Shown here one piece after another: positions 1 to 12,475 of a DNA stretch of 64,000 bases. The translations under genes and the position numbers were made by a program. Origin of the DNA: Raffaelea ambrosiae (taxonomy: Eukaryota; Ascomycota; Sordariomycetes; Ophiostomatales; Ophiostomataceae); assembly GCA_002778195.1 (NCBI GenBank), contig PCDI01000013.1, forward strand, positions 961,900 to 1,025,899. Direction: 5' to 3'. The notes below the pieces were generated by a model. It saw only the letters and a program-made list of their open reading frames with translations, ran no database searches and had not been told where the DNA came from. Positions within the stretch are counted from its first letter, which is position 1. The number at the start of each line of letters is the position of its first letter.

Positions 1-3000
1 GGGGGGTTGGTTTGGGATGATGGGAAGTCTCCCGCTTGCTCGTTGTTTGAAACCTATTGTTTGGAGGCCTTTCTACCAGTATCCTCCTCGGACAGAATGA
101 TCCGAACTGCGTGGAAGACCAGAAAAAGCAAGAAAAGAACATCCTACATTGAACTACACAGCAACTAAAGCACTGCCTAGAACGAATGAAACGGCCAAAA
201 AGGCAGGACTGCCGCAATCTTTTCGAGGGACGCTCATTGGCACTTCAGCTCTGCTCGGTAGGTGATGGTTGCCCAAAAGAGAGTTTCTCCGGTTTTTTGG
301 GGGGTTTGTTTTAAATTGAAATAAAAAACTCGGGGTCTTTTTGACGAGCTGCAGCGCACTTGGACCACTTCTTTCCCTTCCCTTCTGCGTCTCCTACCGC
401 ATTCCTGCTGCACATCTCCTGCAATTCATCTGCAGCTCCCTGCTGCGCTCCTTGCCTGCTACAACCATGGCCAAAGAACCCATCTATATTAGTGACAACA
501 TTGACGAAAACGAACGAACATAGAGATGAGCCAAAAAGTACACAAGATTGATGTACTCGCCTCACCGCAAACTTTACTCGCTCCCCTCCTGCTGCAGCAA
601 GATATGGTTGCCACACCTACCCGGAGAACGCCATGTATTATCAAACACACCGAGATTGGTGGCTGCCAGACTGCCCCCCCCCCCCGTGTCTTGTGTAATG
701 CAGGTATGGCAGACAACGCTTCCGTTGCGAGCCAGCCATATGCAGGCCTTAGGAAGGCCGCTCTTCTTCACCTCGACTGGAATGAGCGGGCTGGTCTGAG
801 TGACATGGCCATCTTAAAATCACGTCTCTCCTTTTTCTTCTTCATCGTGGCTTTTGTTTTCGACACTGGCCCTTTGGCTTAAACGCGGAAGACGCAAGGG
901 GTAGAGAAAGAAAGGCAAACGAGGCGTCGAGAAGGGGGAAAAAAAGAAGAAGAAAACGAAAGAAAGAAAAGCGGTACTGTGGACGCGAGCCAGACGTCCA
1001 CGATCTCTCTATCTCTCCATCCCTCTCTTTCCTTCCTTTTTCTTTCAGCTGCTCTCGTGTGAGACAGATTTGCACACAGATTGCATGTCCTCGGATGAAG
1101 AGATGCAGGATCCGGGGACTTTTGACAAGAACCGGCACAGAAAACAACAACACAAGAGACAAAACAAACAAGAGACAAGACAACGGGGAGAACGAGAGAC
1201 AAAACAAAGAGCATGAGAGCACTGTGCATGCCCAGGCGGTGTAATAAGAGACAGGTCCAGGACCTCTCAGAACAGCTGCTTGCATGTCTGTCTTGGAAAG
1301 CTGTCTGTCTCAACCACGACGGCAGTTGTGGTAGATGACAGGCAGCCACAGGCAGCTACATACAGCCACATACAGGCTCTGGTACACAAAATTGTCTCTC
1401 TTCCGCTGTTCTCTTTTTTGCCTCTCTTGTATTATCCTTCTTCCCCCCAAAAGGGAAGGTGTCAAGCGACCCTCCATCGACTTCCTAGCCATGCGCTGTT
1501 GTTGGATACAGACGGAGACGTCTCTGGTATGGCTGCTCGTGTCTAAAACAAATAAAAAACCTGCTGTCTGTCTGTTGCTCTCGCTTGCTGGACCACAAAG
1601 CCCGTTTCCTGTCAAATCACAAGCTCGGATGGGAAAAGTAGGGTCCAGACAAGCTGAAAGGGGGTGTGTTGACAGGTCAGTCTGGCACATGCCAGAGACA
1701 CAATGCGACAGCCCACGCTCAACGACGGACATATTTGACGGTGACATGTATTATTGGGCCATGCCTTTCCAGCGGCACCCCCGAATGCAGCTCAGGATCT
1801 GTGTGCGATGCTCTGATGACCGGGAACACAAAGAAACACGAACCACCACGGGGTCCCGATGACAGTTTCCTGTTTTGGTGACGGCGTGGTGATCTGACAA
1901 AAAAGTATGACACCTGGTTATTTTGGTCCGTCCTTTTTTTTTAATTCTTTTTCTGTCTTCCCGTCGTTGGTGTCACCATAAATCGAGGAGACGACGCCGA
2001 GGAGAACAGACGGGTACTCGAATGGTCGCCGACCAGAGAAAGAAAAGGCTACAAAAGAAACTATGACAAGGCACAAACAGAGCACAAAGCTCGTAATGAC
2101 GCGTAACACAGGTTCAACATAGCAGGGGAGGATTCGGGGGCTCTGGAAACCTTCTTTTACCACCAACCCTCTTGGATTGTTCTCTTTTGGTATTTGTCAA
2201 ACCCCCCGGTCTTCTGGAGACAAGAATCCAGCTTCACCCCCCCCCCCCCCCCTGGGTTCTCGGGGAGAGTTTGTGTCTATGGGCACGCCCTCGTAGCGAG
2301 ATGCGGATGACAGATGGGGTGTCTTTTCTTCGTAATAATGAATATTCCCTCGCATCCTGGGTCCTTCGGTCGTCTCATGTCTTCGTCTGTTGTATCCTTT
2401 CTCGTCCTAGCACACTGATACTAGCTGTGCCACATGGCAGTGTTGATGGGACTGATCCGGGAGACGGCAATTTATTAAAGATACATCAATCCGGATGTAC
2501 AAGTTACGCTTTTTTTTCCCTCACATACGAATTGGGTCAGTAACCACATGTCAAGTGCCCGAGGCCACAAGAGAAAATAGAAGGGAACGAGACACAAACA
2601 CAGACACAGACACAAGTACGAGCACGAGTACGAGCACAAACACAAACACAAACACAAAACCCAAGCAAAAGCAAAAGCAACAGCAGCAACGGCTGACCTG
2701 CTCGAACAGGATGCTATTGAAATCTCGACAAGGGTCGAAACCAACCAAGATACCCCGGAATCGTACACTATTTTTCTGGTGTGTTTCAAGTGAGACTATG
2801 TTCAATGGGACATTTTCGTAGCTCTGTATTCGTCTAACAATGATCTCACAAGAGCAAAAGGAAAGGATGAAGGATGAAGGAGGGGGGGGCACAAAAGGAG
2901 ACACGAAACGGCCAGAAGAGAAAAATCTTCTATTTGAGGCAGGAGCACGAAACAGAAGGGGTAAAAGGAGAGAGACTAAAAACCTAAACGGGAACATACG

Positions 3001-6000
3001 AGGGCGAGAAAGAAAAATAGAGGAGGAGGAGGAGGAGGAGGGAGTTTGCATCCGAGACAGCGGATCCATGCCCATGATGATGGGTGAATGGACGACAGTT
3101 GGCAACAGACAACGTGTGGTTGTGCCCATGCCCTCATCTGATGCAGCCGGGATACGGACGAGAGAGAGAAGAGACGAGGCAACATCGCCGGCTCTCCTTC
3201 GGTGCGAAGGATTCTCGCTACGCTTTTATTCATTTTATTTTTTGACTTCTCCGTCTGTGCCTCACTTCTGCACCCCTTTCCATGTCATGTCGGTCGTCCT
3301 AGCTGCGGCGGTGTGTTATGCTCTCTGTCTGCATCACGAAGTGGTGGGGTGAGATTGCTTTTCTTTTCTTTTCTTTTTTTCTTTTTTTTCTTTTTTCTTT
3401 CTTGTTTTCCAGCTTCTTGCAGAGAGAACGGCACATGTATATCCTGGTCTGGTTTGATCTCGCTTGTTGATGCAAGTAATATGTCCCTGACAAACGGACT
3501 CTGCACACTGCAGCCCACAACGCGACCCTCTCTCTGTCCCTCTCTTTCTCTAGTTTGCTGCCCCGTGCTGGTCTCCGTAGAGCCTTGAGTAGTCCTGCAG
3601 AGAGTCCTGCAAAGTCCTGCATCTCTGCGTCAAGGCCGCGATCCCACCATGACTACATGGTAGATCCGGCCCTACCCTCGTTTACTCCCTGGGGAGGGAG
3701 CTCCCCCCCCGATTTGCCGAAAACAACATGCTTACCTGCCCTGTACCTTACGCCCCCCTCCGGGCGAGGGGGTTTTAGCTGACGATGCCGGCAATGCGGC
3801 CTTCAGAATGTTCCCAGACGGGGCGGACATAAGCAAAATCAAAGTGAGACAAGCCCGCAGTTGAAAACGGATCGACTAATACAACCAAAGCCTTGGCGTT
3901 TAGGAGACAAAACAAGCAAACGAAAAACAAAAAAAAAAACGTACGAGCTTGTGCCGGCTGCTTCGGGTCCGCTGTGAGCAGCAAAAAAAAAGAAGAAATA
4001 AAAACATAAACCACGAAAAGAAAAGGGGGAAGGGGGGGGGTACTGACACGCGGCGACAGCCGTCTCCACGTTGCGTGCATGGTTTAAACTAGTGATCCTC
4101 GTAGAGGTAAAGCATACTATTGCCAATGCAACGTAGTTGCGTCCAGGGACGATTGGATTGGGTTGGGGAAAGCAGAGGAACCGTTTGACATGGGTACGGT
4201 CAACTGACATGGGCAAAAAAAAAAAAAAAACCTACAGAAAGAAGAGACAGAACCATGAATGAAAAATATCAAACAATCAACACGGAACAGAAAAAGAAAA
4301 AGAAACCCCGGGGATGCTCGGCGAAGAAAGAAACCGAGGGAAAGACACACACGCGAAAAAAAACCCCAAAATACATTCCGAGACAAGGGAGAGCACGCAC
4401 GCACACACGGAGAGAGAGACACACGGAGAGAGACACAGACAGAGAGAGACACACAGAGAAAGCCGACCACCCGGGCCAGGGCACGCAAGAAAAAGGCCCG
4501 GACAAGAATTCGTGAGGATCCTTGCCTTTTTTTTTTCAAGTTTGGCTTCCACCCCCCTCCCTTTTCGCAAAGGGACGCTGGAGAAAGAGAGACAGCAGGA
4601 GAAACATGGATCGACCGAGAATTGCGTTGGACACACACGAGAGAGAGAGAGTGAGAGAGGCTGCGCGTTGTACGAGTGGCACGAACAGTATATGTGGAAT
4701 GCAAAACACACACACATCCCTCGTGGTTTTTTTTTTTTTTTGTTTTGAAACAGAAATGTACCTGACTGCGGCGAAAAGAAACACCAAAAAAAAACAAAAA
4801 CAAAAAAAAAACAGATGATGTCCAATGATGACCCAGCCGTACATGCAATAACGAAGGGACTCAATCTTGGTGCGCGTACTGGCTATTGCTCGTGCCATGT
4901 GCACATGGCCTTTCTCTTGGTCGCCCGTTGGACCAGGGTGGGTTGGGCTTCCAACATAACGGGTCCTCTCCTGACGGTGATACCCGTACGAGGAGGTCCG
5001 ACCGGGGGGGGGCGCGTTCGCCAACGCGGACTTGTGTGGCAACGACTCGACAGGAACAGGCTGCTCGTGCACGGCCATGCGTAGTAAGACATGTCAGGTA
5101 GTTTTTTCCACCACCAAACCGTAGCCGTCTTCTTGTCAATCTGCCAACCCCAGTCCACACAGACTGCGCCATTTGTATTATGCATCATCTGGCCGGGGCA
5201 AGGGCGTCTCTTTGTGCGCGTGTATGGCGTTGTGTGCTGTTTCGTTGGCCCTCTGGCTGCCTGTCATCCTATCGCCTACCCCCTTTGTTTGCCATGACCG
5301 CGACCGGTCTAGGAGTGCGACGGTTTTTTTTTTTTCATTTAAGAAAAAAAAAAAAAGGTTCCTGTTCTTGTGTCGGTGCTCTTGAGTCTTTGTGTCTTGT
5401 GTCTTGGGCCTTGCGCCTTGGACGGGGTTCTTTTCCCCGAATCCTGTCTTTCGCCTCCTCGCCACAGCATCTGGAGAGAGGGAACGGACCCCAAGGTCGT
5501 GATCCTGGTATGAACATCCAACCGTTTTTTTTTGTTCTTGTTTGCTGTGTCTGCGTCTTGCATACGAGTAGGAGGAACTAGTGACCACTCTGCTGGCAAT
5601 TGGGTTCGACCTCGCGTTGTCGATCGGCCGGAGACTTGATACAATCAAGGGACCATCGGGCGGATCCCTCTTGCCGATCTTTTTTTTTTGTTAACCTTGT
5701 CTGTCAAAAATGGAGTACACATGTACGGCGTAGAAAAGACGGAGAACAAAAAAAAAAAACAAAGGAACAAAAAAAAAGGCTTCGCCGCTCGGGATCGGGC
5801 AACGTGGCAGGTGACTCCTCCCTTTCTTTTTTTTTATTATGATTATTTTTTTTTAAATTTTTTAAAAAAATTTGATTTTCCCCATGAGGCTACGGATTCC
5901 CCAAATCTGTTGTTGTTTTCCCGTTTCGACCTAGGCGGCTCACACTATTGGTTTGACAGCACATTTGGATCAACCAAAAAGGCTGGCTGGCTGGCTTTTT

Positions 6001-7799
6001 TGGGTGGGCCATCTTGAACCGGGTTTCAACGACAACAACAGGTCACGCTCAACCTGTGGTGAACGCGCAGAGCAAGTAGTTTTGGAAACAACGGACCCGG
6101 GAAACGAAACAAGAGAAGCTCAAAAGAACAAGTCCAGCACCACAAATCCCACCCGAAAAAAAAAAAGAAAAAAAAAGATCGGCTCTCAGCTTCTTCTCAG
6201 CTTGGGCCCCATCGCAGGGCTAACAAAGGACACACCCCCCTGGACCAGTGAGAAAACCGCCGTTGTTTGAGAAGAATGACCAAAGAAGCAACAGGGAACC
6301 GACACAATGCAAAAAAGCAAAAGTCTTTAGCTCCGTAAAACCCGTGGAACACGCACACACACACACACACACTCTCTCTCTCTCTCTCGACAGACCCTTG
6401 TCATCTCCCAACAAAAATAGAACCAAGTAGCGAAAACGCGGGAACAGGAACAGGACAAGTGCCCTCCATCCATGTACTAACTATGTACTCGCATGCATAC
6501 ATGGTCTCGTACATTGTACAGTCGAGTTAGCTGCATACTGCCCGCATCCAGCGGGAAGGCAGGCAACGACGCAGTCGAAAGCAAACATGGCCGGTCACGC
6601 CCAATAGCACGCCCAAATATGTTTTTTTCCCAAACAATGCCTTTCTCTTATTATTTGATGGGGAAAAAAGAGAAACTAGAGAAATAATGCTAGCCGTATA
6701 TAATGATGTTTGTGTGTGTGCGTGTGTTGCCTTCTCTTGTGTGTTGCCTGTGTGTCCAAAAGAAGAAAAAGAAACGAATGCTGTTCTTTGTATGTGTGTT
6801 GTGTGAGAAAAGAGAATGCAGAAAACGATGAAAACCAAAAGCAACTGAGACGCCCTTTCCGTAGCCTTGAGGGAGAGGGGGTGGAGGAGGAGGTCCTTTT
6901 CGGTTGCGAACCCATTCCTCTTTCCCATGTGCCCTCTTTTTTTTTTTGGTTGCTCCTCTTCCGTGATGCTCCCCCCTGTATACCGGTTACCCACCCCCCC
7001 CGTTGTTCCTTGTTCCGTTGCCGATGTGTCTTGTAAACCTCATCATTATTCGTATCCAGAAAACCAGAGAACAGAAAAGAAAAGAAAAAAAAAAAGAGAA
7101 AGCAAACAAACTGAGAAGAAAAAAAGTGGGATCAAAGGACAAGGTAGAAAGCTCACCCTCCCCCGGGAAAAAAAGGCCCGTCGTAAAATAAAATAAAAAT
7201 GTTATGGATAATAAAACACAATGCCTCCGAAGAAGAAGAAGAAGTGGAACCTTTGTGAGCCTCTCTGAGAAGAAAGACGGCGAAAATGAGAGATCAGATG
7301 TCGGGCAACGCGAGACAAGAAAAAGACAAGAAAACCGACGTCCGCCATGTTTCGTCGGGCTTGTCTCACATCAAGTTGACTCAACTCTCTCAACCGCCCC
7401 CACTCTCTCTCTCTCTCTCGCGACTGAATTTTTTTGTTGCTTTCTCTTTTGGTCTTTTCTTGGGTCGGGGTTTCTTCGTCCTTTCTGACAACCCCCCGGG
7501 ACGAGAACACCGCTTGATGCTTGATGATTTCTCTTTGCTCTTGATTGAAACCCTGTCTTTGTTGTGCCCCGTAATGCTTTCCCTCCTAATTCGATGGTCG
7601 TGTCTATAGAGTGTTGGTCGTTAAAAAATAAATAAAATAAAAAGGGCGGCGTTTTCGGCTCTTCTTTCGGGAGTCCTTCGGACTCGGCCACGCTCTTTTT
7701 GGTCGTCGGGCCGTTTCGTACAGAGTGCACCCCGCCTGCATCGCCTGCATCGCCTGCATCGCCTGCATCGCCTGCAGATCGCCTGCACCAACGGCCTGA
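1..7799. other. Gene-free low-complexity region left of the homeobox gene
   Basis: I see no convincing gene in this 7.8 kb. Open frames here are short, start at non-ATG codons or read homopolymer and dinucleotide tracts. They show no recognisable domain and no introns with good donor, branch point and acceptor. The stretch holds poly-C around 2238-2252, a (CA)n-(CT)n microsatellite near 6352-6390, an AGTCCTGCA triplication at 3591-3620, GAG repeats near 3019-3041, and purine-rich DNA at about 4210-4660. It may contain long untranslated regions or non-coding transcripts, which sequence alone cannot show. Confidence 0.6.
7733..7788. repeat. 9-bp minisatellite (CGCCTGCAT)n
   Basis: Four perfect tandem copies of CGCCTGCAT occupy 7733-7768, followed by imperfect copies ending in CAG and CAC. 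The array lies just beyond the stop codon of the homeobox gene (stop at 7800-7802), so it probably falls in that gene's 3' untranslated region. Confidence 0.9.
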
Positions 7800-9756
7800 T
7801 TAGATGCTGCCTCGCTTCATGTGCTTAGGACGCCGAGGAAGAACCTCAAACTCCTGCTCGCTTATGCGGTTGGGGGGGTGCCGGCTGCTGCGGTCGTTGG
7901 CATACATGGCCGACTGCCGAGAGTCACCATGGCGGTCCAGCGACGGCAGGCCGTGCTCTGGCGATGGCAGCATCCGGTGGCTGTGTCCGCCGAGTCCGCT
8001 GTGTCCGCTGTGGTGGTGGCTGCTGTGGCCGTGGCCGTGGCCGTGGTGGCCGCCGCCGCTGCTGCGGCTTCCTCCGTTCATATGGTGGTGGCTGCTGCTG
8101 CTGCTGCTTCCGTGGGGGACATGGCCGCTCTCAGGGACGCCGCCGCCCAGTCCAATGCTGCTGCGGCTCGACGAAATCGCGTCCGTCTCCACGCGCGCGT
8201 TGCTGATCATGGCCGGCAGCTGGCGGCGACGAGCATTGATGAACCAGTTGGAGATTTGGTCTAAGCACAGTGCTGTTAGTAAAATAATAATAAAAAATAA
8301 GCCCCACAATTTGAACAGAACCACTCCCCCCCCTTCGAAGATGCAACTCCTCGCAGAAAGCAGCAACACAGGCCAACGAAAACAAAAAACGGATCGGGGA
8401 CGGATCGGAGCACAACATACTCATCTGCAGCCCAGTCTGCCGCATGAGCTCCTGCTTCTCGTCCTCTGACGGATAGGGGTGGTGCAGGTGAGCCACAAAC
8501 CAAGCCCGCAGCTTGTCGGTCGTCTCCTTGGGAAGATTGCCGCGTCTCTTGCGCTGCTTCGATTCGCTGCCGCTCCCGCTGCCGCTGCCCATGCCGTGGC
8601 CGCCCACCAGCCCGAGGCTGCCGAACTCGCCCACCGGCATATATTCCCGTGGGTGGTACCCAGAGGGCGACGGCACCGGCGGCTGCGGCTGCTGGTACCG
8701 CATGCCCGCCGGAAACACAGCCCGGTCAAAGCCGCGCATGGACCCCAGAGAGAGCGATTGCATGCGTGACGGATGGTGCGGGTACGCCTCGTACGCCTGG
8801 ATGGGGCTGCCGCCGTTGCCGTGGTGGCTGTTGTGGCCATGAGTCGATGGGGGTGGTGGCGGTGGTGGTGGCGGCGGCGGCGGATGCTGCTGGTGGTGGT
8901 GGTGCGCCTGGTGGTTCTGGTTCTGGTTCGGGTAGCGGTAGCCGCCGTGGCTGCTGGACGCAGAGCTGCTCGGGTACGCATCGCTCGCGTAGCCACCACC
9001 ACCACCACTGCCGCCACTGCCCCGTGCCGCCACAGGCTGGGACATGGGCGGTGGTGGCGGAGCGTCGTGTTCAAATCGAAGATGCGGCAGGCCAGGATAA
9101 CCGCGTCCGCCGGAGCCAGCGGTGCTCGTGCTGCTCGTGCTGCTGTTGACGTGATGCCCAGGGCGGCCTGGCCACCCGTCCGTGGCCGTAGAGCTGCTGG
9201 GCGTGGCCGACGCTGAGGAGATCAGCGGCGACGACGAGGCCGAAGCCACATAGGTCGGCGACACGCCGCGCTGGAGAGACACCGGCCGCTCCATGGTGTA
9301 TTGGCGAGGGACCTGGCTGCCGAACCGCTCGTCTCTCTCCTCGCCGTTGGCAGAAAGCCGTTGCCGCTTGTAGTTGCTGGAAGGGGAATGCACATACTCG
9401 GGCGTGGCCATGTTGGTCTTTGGCGATCCCGTCAGAAGCTGGCCAGGCGGGCCCAGAGCCCGTGTGGCCGAGGTTGGCGTCGACGATGCTGCGCGGTGGC
9501 TGTCAACAGGCTGCAGTCGCAATTCTGGAAACGCCTGCCGGATGGACGGCAGGGCTATCGGTTCCGCATCCACTCTGGGGCGTGCCAGCGTAGCAAAGTC
9601 AGAAGTCGGCCGGGGTTCGGGGTCCCATGAGCTCCTCCCAAAGGACGTGTGCGGAGGAGACGGTGCAGCCATGGTTAGAAGAGACATCTTGGGTAGTCTG
9701 CGGTTGTGGTCTTGGATGTGGTTTTGCTCGTCAGGATCCGATGGGCTATATTCCAT
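7800..9756 (-). CDS. TALE-class homeobox transcription factor
   Basis: Two exons, 9756-8421 and 8260-7800, joined across a 160-nt intron (donor GTATGT, branch TACTAAC, acceptor TTAG), give about 598 aa. Splicing restores a TALE homeodomain at residues ~400-460. It contains HPYPSEDEK, the three-residue-loop hallmark, then TGLQMNQISNWFINARRR, with W451, F452, N454 and R456 of the recognition helix. The protein should bind DNA in the nucleus. The rest is low complexity: a Pro run and Gln/His/Gly-rich segments before the domain, and Ser/His/Gly-rich sequence after it. The start is uncertain. ATG at 9756 is the longest choice; ATGs at 9687 and 9672 are in frame, and 9672 has the best context (ACCATGG). 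A TTG further upstream is not used. Regulatory targets cannot be inferred. The upstream neighbour is a long gene-free region, unusual for the window but common for fungal developmental regulators. Confidence 0.9.
8860..8890 (-). repeat. Poly-proline-encoding triplet tract in the homeobox gene
   Basis: A run of GGT/GGC triplets on the + strand encodes about twelve consecutive prolines in the homeobox protein. It is followed on the coding strand by a His/Asn/Gly-rich segment. The tract is likely length-variable between strains, but the reading frame is intact here. Confidence 0.8.
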
Positions 9757-10629
9757 AACCAGAGACACCAAACAGGGCTTCACACGGACGTCGGGACAAA
9801 GCAAAGGGAATTATTAGAACGCGGCGTGGATGCAGATGTAGTCAGTGCTGAACGAAGGGAATATAAGGAACAAGAGACTGAAGTAAACGACTGTGACATC
9901 CGCAAGCAAGCGAAAGAAGCGAAAGGACGGATTGGTCAAGATTGGTCAAGACAGCGGATGTTCGAATGGTTTTATATGCGAAGAAGTGGTGGGGAGCTGA
10001 GGGCGAGGTGAAAGCGAGTATTGTTTTTTTGAGGAGAAGGGAGTAGAATACGTGAGAAGAAGGAGGGGAAAGAGCAGAAGAGCGAGAGGAATGTAGGCAA
10101 GGGCGAAGATGAGTGTCCAGCACTGGTTGATCCTCCCAAAAAGAGATTTAAGGTTCGACTGCACTTCCGACCAGGCTCGAGGCCGAGAAGATGTAAGACG
10201 AGGTCGAGGGGAGGCGGCCAAGGCGGCAGATTATATGGTCGAAGAGCAGGCGAGGAGGGAAACGAACGGAAGGATCACCGTGCGAGCCACGTCCAACCAA
10301 CAGCTCTTCAGTGCTACTACTCTCCTCCTGGGCGGTGAGGAAAGAGAAGCAAGAACGTCGATTCAAAAATAAGATGGAGATGGAACAGAGGAAAAAGAAA
10401 AGAGAGAAAGCAGCAGGAGAGAGAGTGTGTGTGGGACGGGGAATGGCAGATGACAGTCTTTTGTATAACGGGGATATGTACGCGTGGTCGGGGATGACAG
10501 GGTATTTTGTAGTAGCAAGGAAGAAATCGAGAACAAGTACAAACGGGAAGACGTACAGAACCGTCCCCAAAGAGGAAATCAGAAAATAATGCCAAAAGGT
10601 TTAGCAGGGGGTGTAGGGGGGGGGGGGGG
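9757..10629. other. Upstream region of the homeobox gene
   Basis: No gene is seen. On the coding (-) strand this DNA is pyrimidine-rich, as is usual for fungal promoters and 5' leaders. It ends in a G-tract that runs into the assembly gap. Confidence 0.5.
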
Positions 10630-10749
10630 NNNNNNNNNNNNNNNNNNNNNNNNNNNNNNNNNNNNNNNNNNNNNNNNNNNNNNNNNNNNNNNNNNNNNNN
10701 NNNNNNNNNNNNNNNNNNNNNNNNNNNNNNNNNNNNNNNNNNNNNNNNN
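10630..10749. other. Assembly gap of 120 N flanked by G-tracts
   Basis: One hundred and twenty undetermined bases sit between a run of about 14 G on the left and about 12 G on the right. A scaffold gap in a long guanine tract is most likely. The true length is unknown. GT-rich sequence (GTGTATGGTGTA-like) follows on the right. Confidence 0.98.
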
Positions 10750-12452
10750 GGGGGGGGGGGGTGTATGGCGTGTACGGTGTATGGTGTATGGTGTAGTTAT
10801 GGTGTGTGGTGTAGTTATGTGGTGTGTGTGCCCTGGGGGGTGGTGGTAAAGGGGGTATAAGTTGGCGCCTCGGCCGGACGAAAGTGACCCAGCTACCGAA
10901 AGCTACCCGAACACTTAAAAAAAAAGAAATGCATCTGGTTCTTTTGGAGGAAGGATCTAGGGACGAGGTGCCTTCTGCAGCCACCAAAGTTTTGAGGTGT
11001 GGGTAGGTGTGGATGTGCGGATCGACCTGTTGGACACGACCTGGCTAGCCTGGAACTAGGTAGGGCCCTGGTCCTGGACAAGAGACAGACATGCGGGAAA
11101 GGACGACATCTGCACCCCTTACCAAAAAAAAAAAAACCAGCCAAAAAGCCCTAGGACCAGGCGCCTCTTCTCCGTACGAGTTTTACGCTCACAGGAGGGT
11201 GTGTCCCCATGCATGCTGCCAGCAGATCCAGCACAAGTGTTCAGACCGGCTCGTGGCTACATGCTATGTAGTAGCATTCTCGAAATCGGGCAAGTGGTTT
11301 GTGGCCGGGCGGGAATGCTTTTCTGGAGAAGCTGCAGGCGATCGTTGCAGCAGCAACAACAACGGCCCCGTCCTCAGGCGGCATGCGATGCCCTGCACTG
11401 CAGCCATCCAGCGAGTGAGACAGGCGAGCAGGGCACGCAGGGGTGCGTGGACGAGGCCAGAGACACAGACCGGACCTCAGGCTAGTAGAGAGGGATCAGG
11501 CTTCATTGCCAATCCAGGGGCAGGGCTCTCGTCAAAAAAGAGAGAGAAAGAGACCAGCAGCTCGTTAGCGCATCTCTCCCGCATGCGAAGAAAACACACA
11601 CGGAAGATACGGCGAGCGTCTACATACTACGATACGAGTAGTATGCGCATGCTTCGTATGCAGACTCGAGAGGACACAGCAAGGATAGGGATTCCAACGG
11701 GAGAGGCCTGAGAGGGGCCAGGGGGCCGATGAGGCTAGAGGAGAATGCAAAGGGGCAGTAGGGCACAGGAAGAAGGAATGCCTGCCACTTAGCACGTACA
11801 TCACAGCGTGTTAGCAGGCCACGAAATGATGTACATGTGTAGCGTGGAGAAGCCCGGCAAAGAGACGAGCTGCGGCGAGCAACAGGGGGGAAAAATGGAA
11901 GGGTGACAAGAGGCAGAAGGATGAGCAGGATGAAAAGGATTGTGAGCACACCAGAGGATTGTCCCGAATAGCAGCAAGCAACAGGCGAATGGCAAGTGCG
12001 AGCGAGGGGCTAGTCTTGAGGATGCATCGTGTATGTACGTGAGAGTGCATGTGTATGCAACTCAAGCATCTCGAGTATTTCTTTTTTTCTGGCTCCCCCT
12101 TCACTTCAGGCGGCAGTTGGTGTCTTTCCGAAGGGGGGGGTCCAGAACCTGAGGCGATCAGATCCCAACCAGGAAGCCGGATCCAAAAAGCCAGCAACGG
12201 GTCTCACATTGCGCGTGGAGGATGGGCAGCCCGTCAACGGCCGGACGAGACAACGTGGCAGAATTGTCCGAGAGAGGGCAGAGAGGCTCTGGCTGCTGCC
12301 ATGTTGGGATGATTTCCAGTGTTTCGAGGGCTGCTGATACTCCTCGTATTGTCCATGCTCAGCAAGTTGGTGACGGCTCAGCCTGGCCGTTTCGGTCTTG
12401 CTGGGTGGTCTGTTCACGAGAGCAAGGCAGCCCTGACTCCTTGTGTCCACAG

Positions 12453-12475
12453 TAACTAGTTACTATGTACGAGTA
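12453..12475. promoter_or_regulatory. Composite of three recurrent intergenic words
   Basis: The palindrome TAACTAGTTA (12453-12462) overlaps TACTATGTA (12461-12469), which overlaps TACGAGTA (12468-12475). Each word recurs elsewhere in the gene-poor DNA, and this is the only place I saw all three overlap. A role as protein-binding sites is inference only. Confidence 0.35.

Noticed and set aside
8261..8280. An alternative acceptor in the homeobox intron right after TACTAACAG
   Set aside because: It stays in frame but inserts four extra residues within the homeodomain recognition helix region. The TTAG acceptor gives the canonical spacing.
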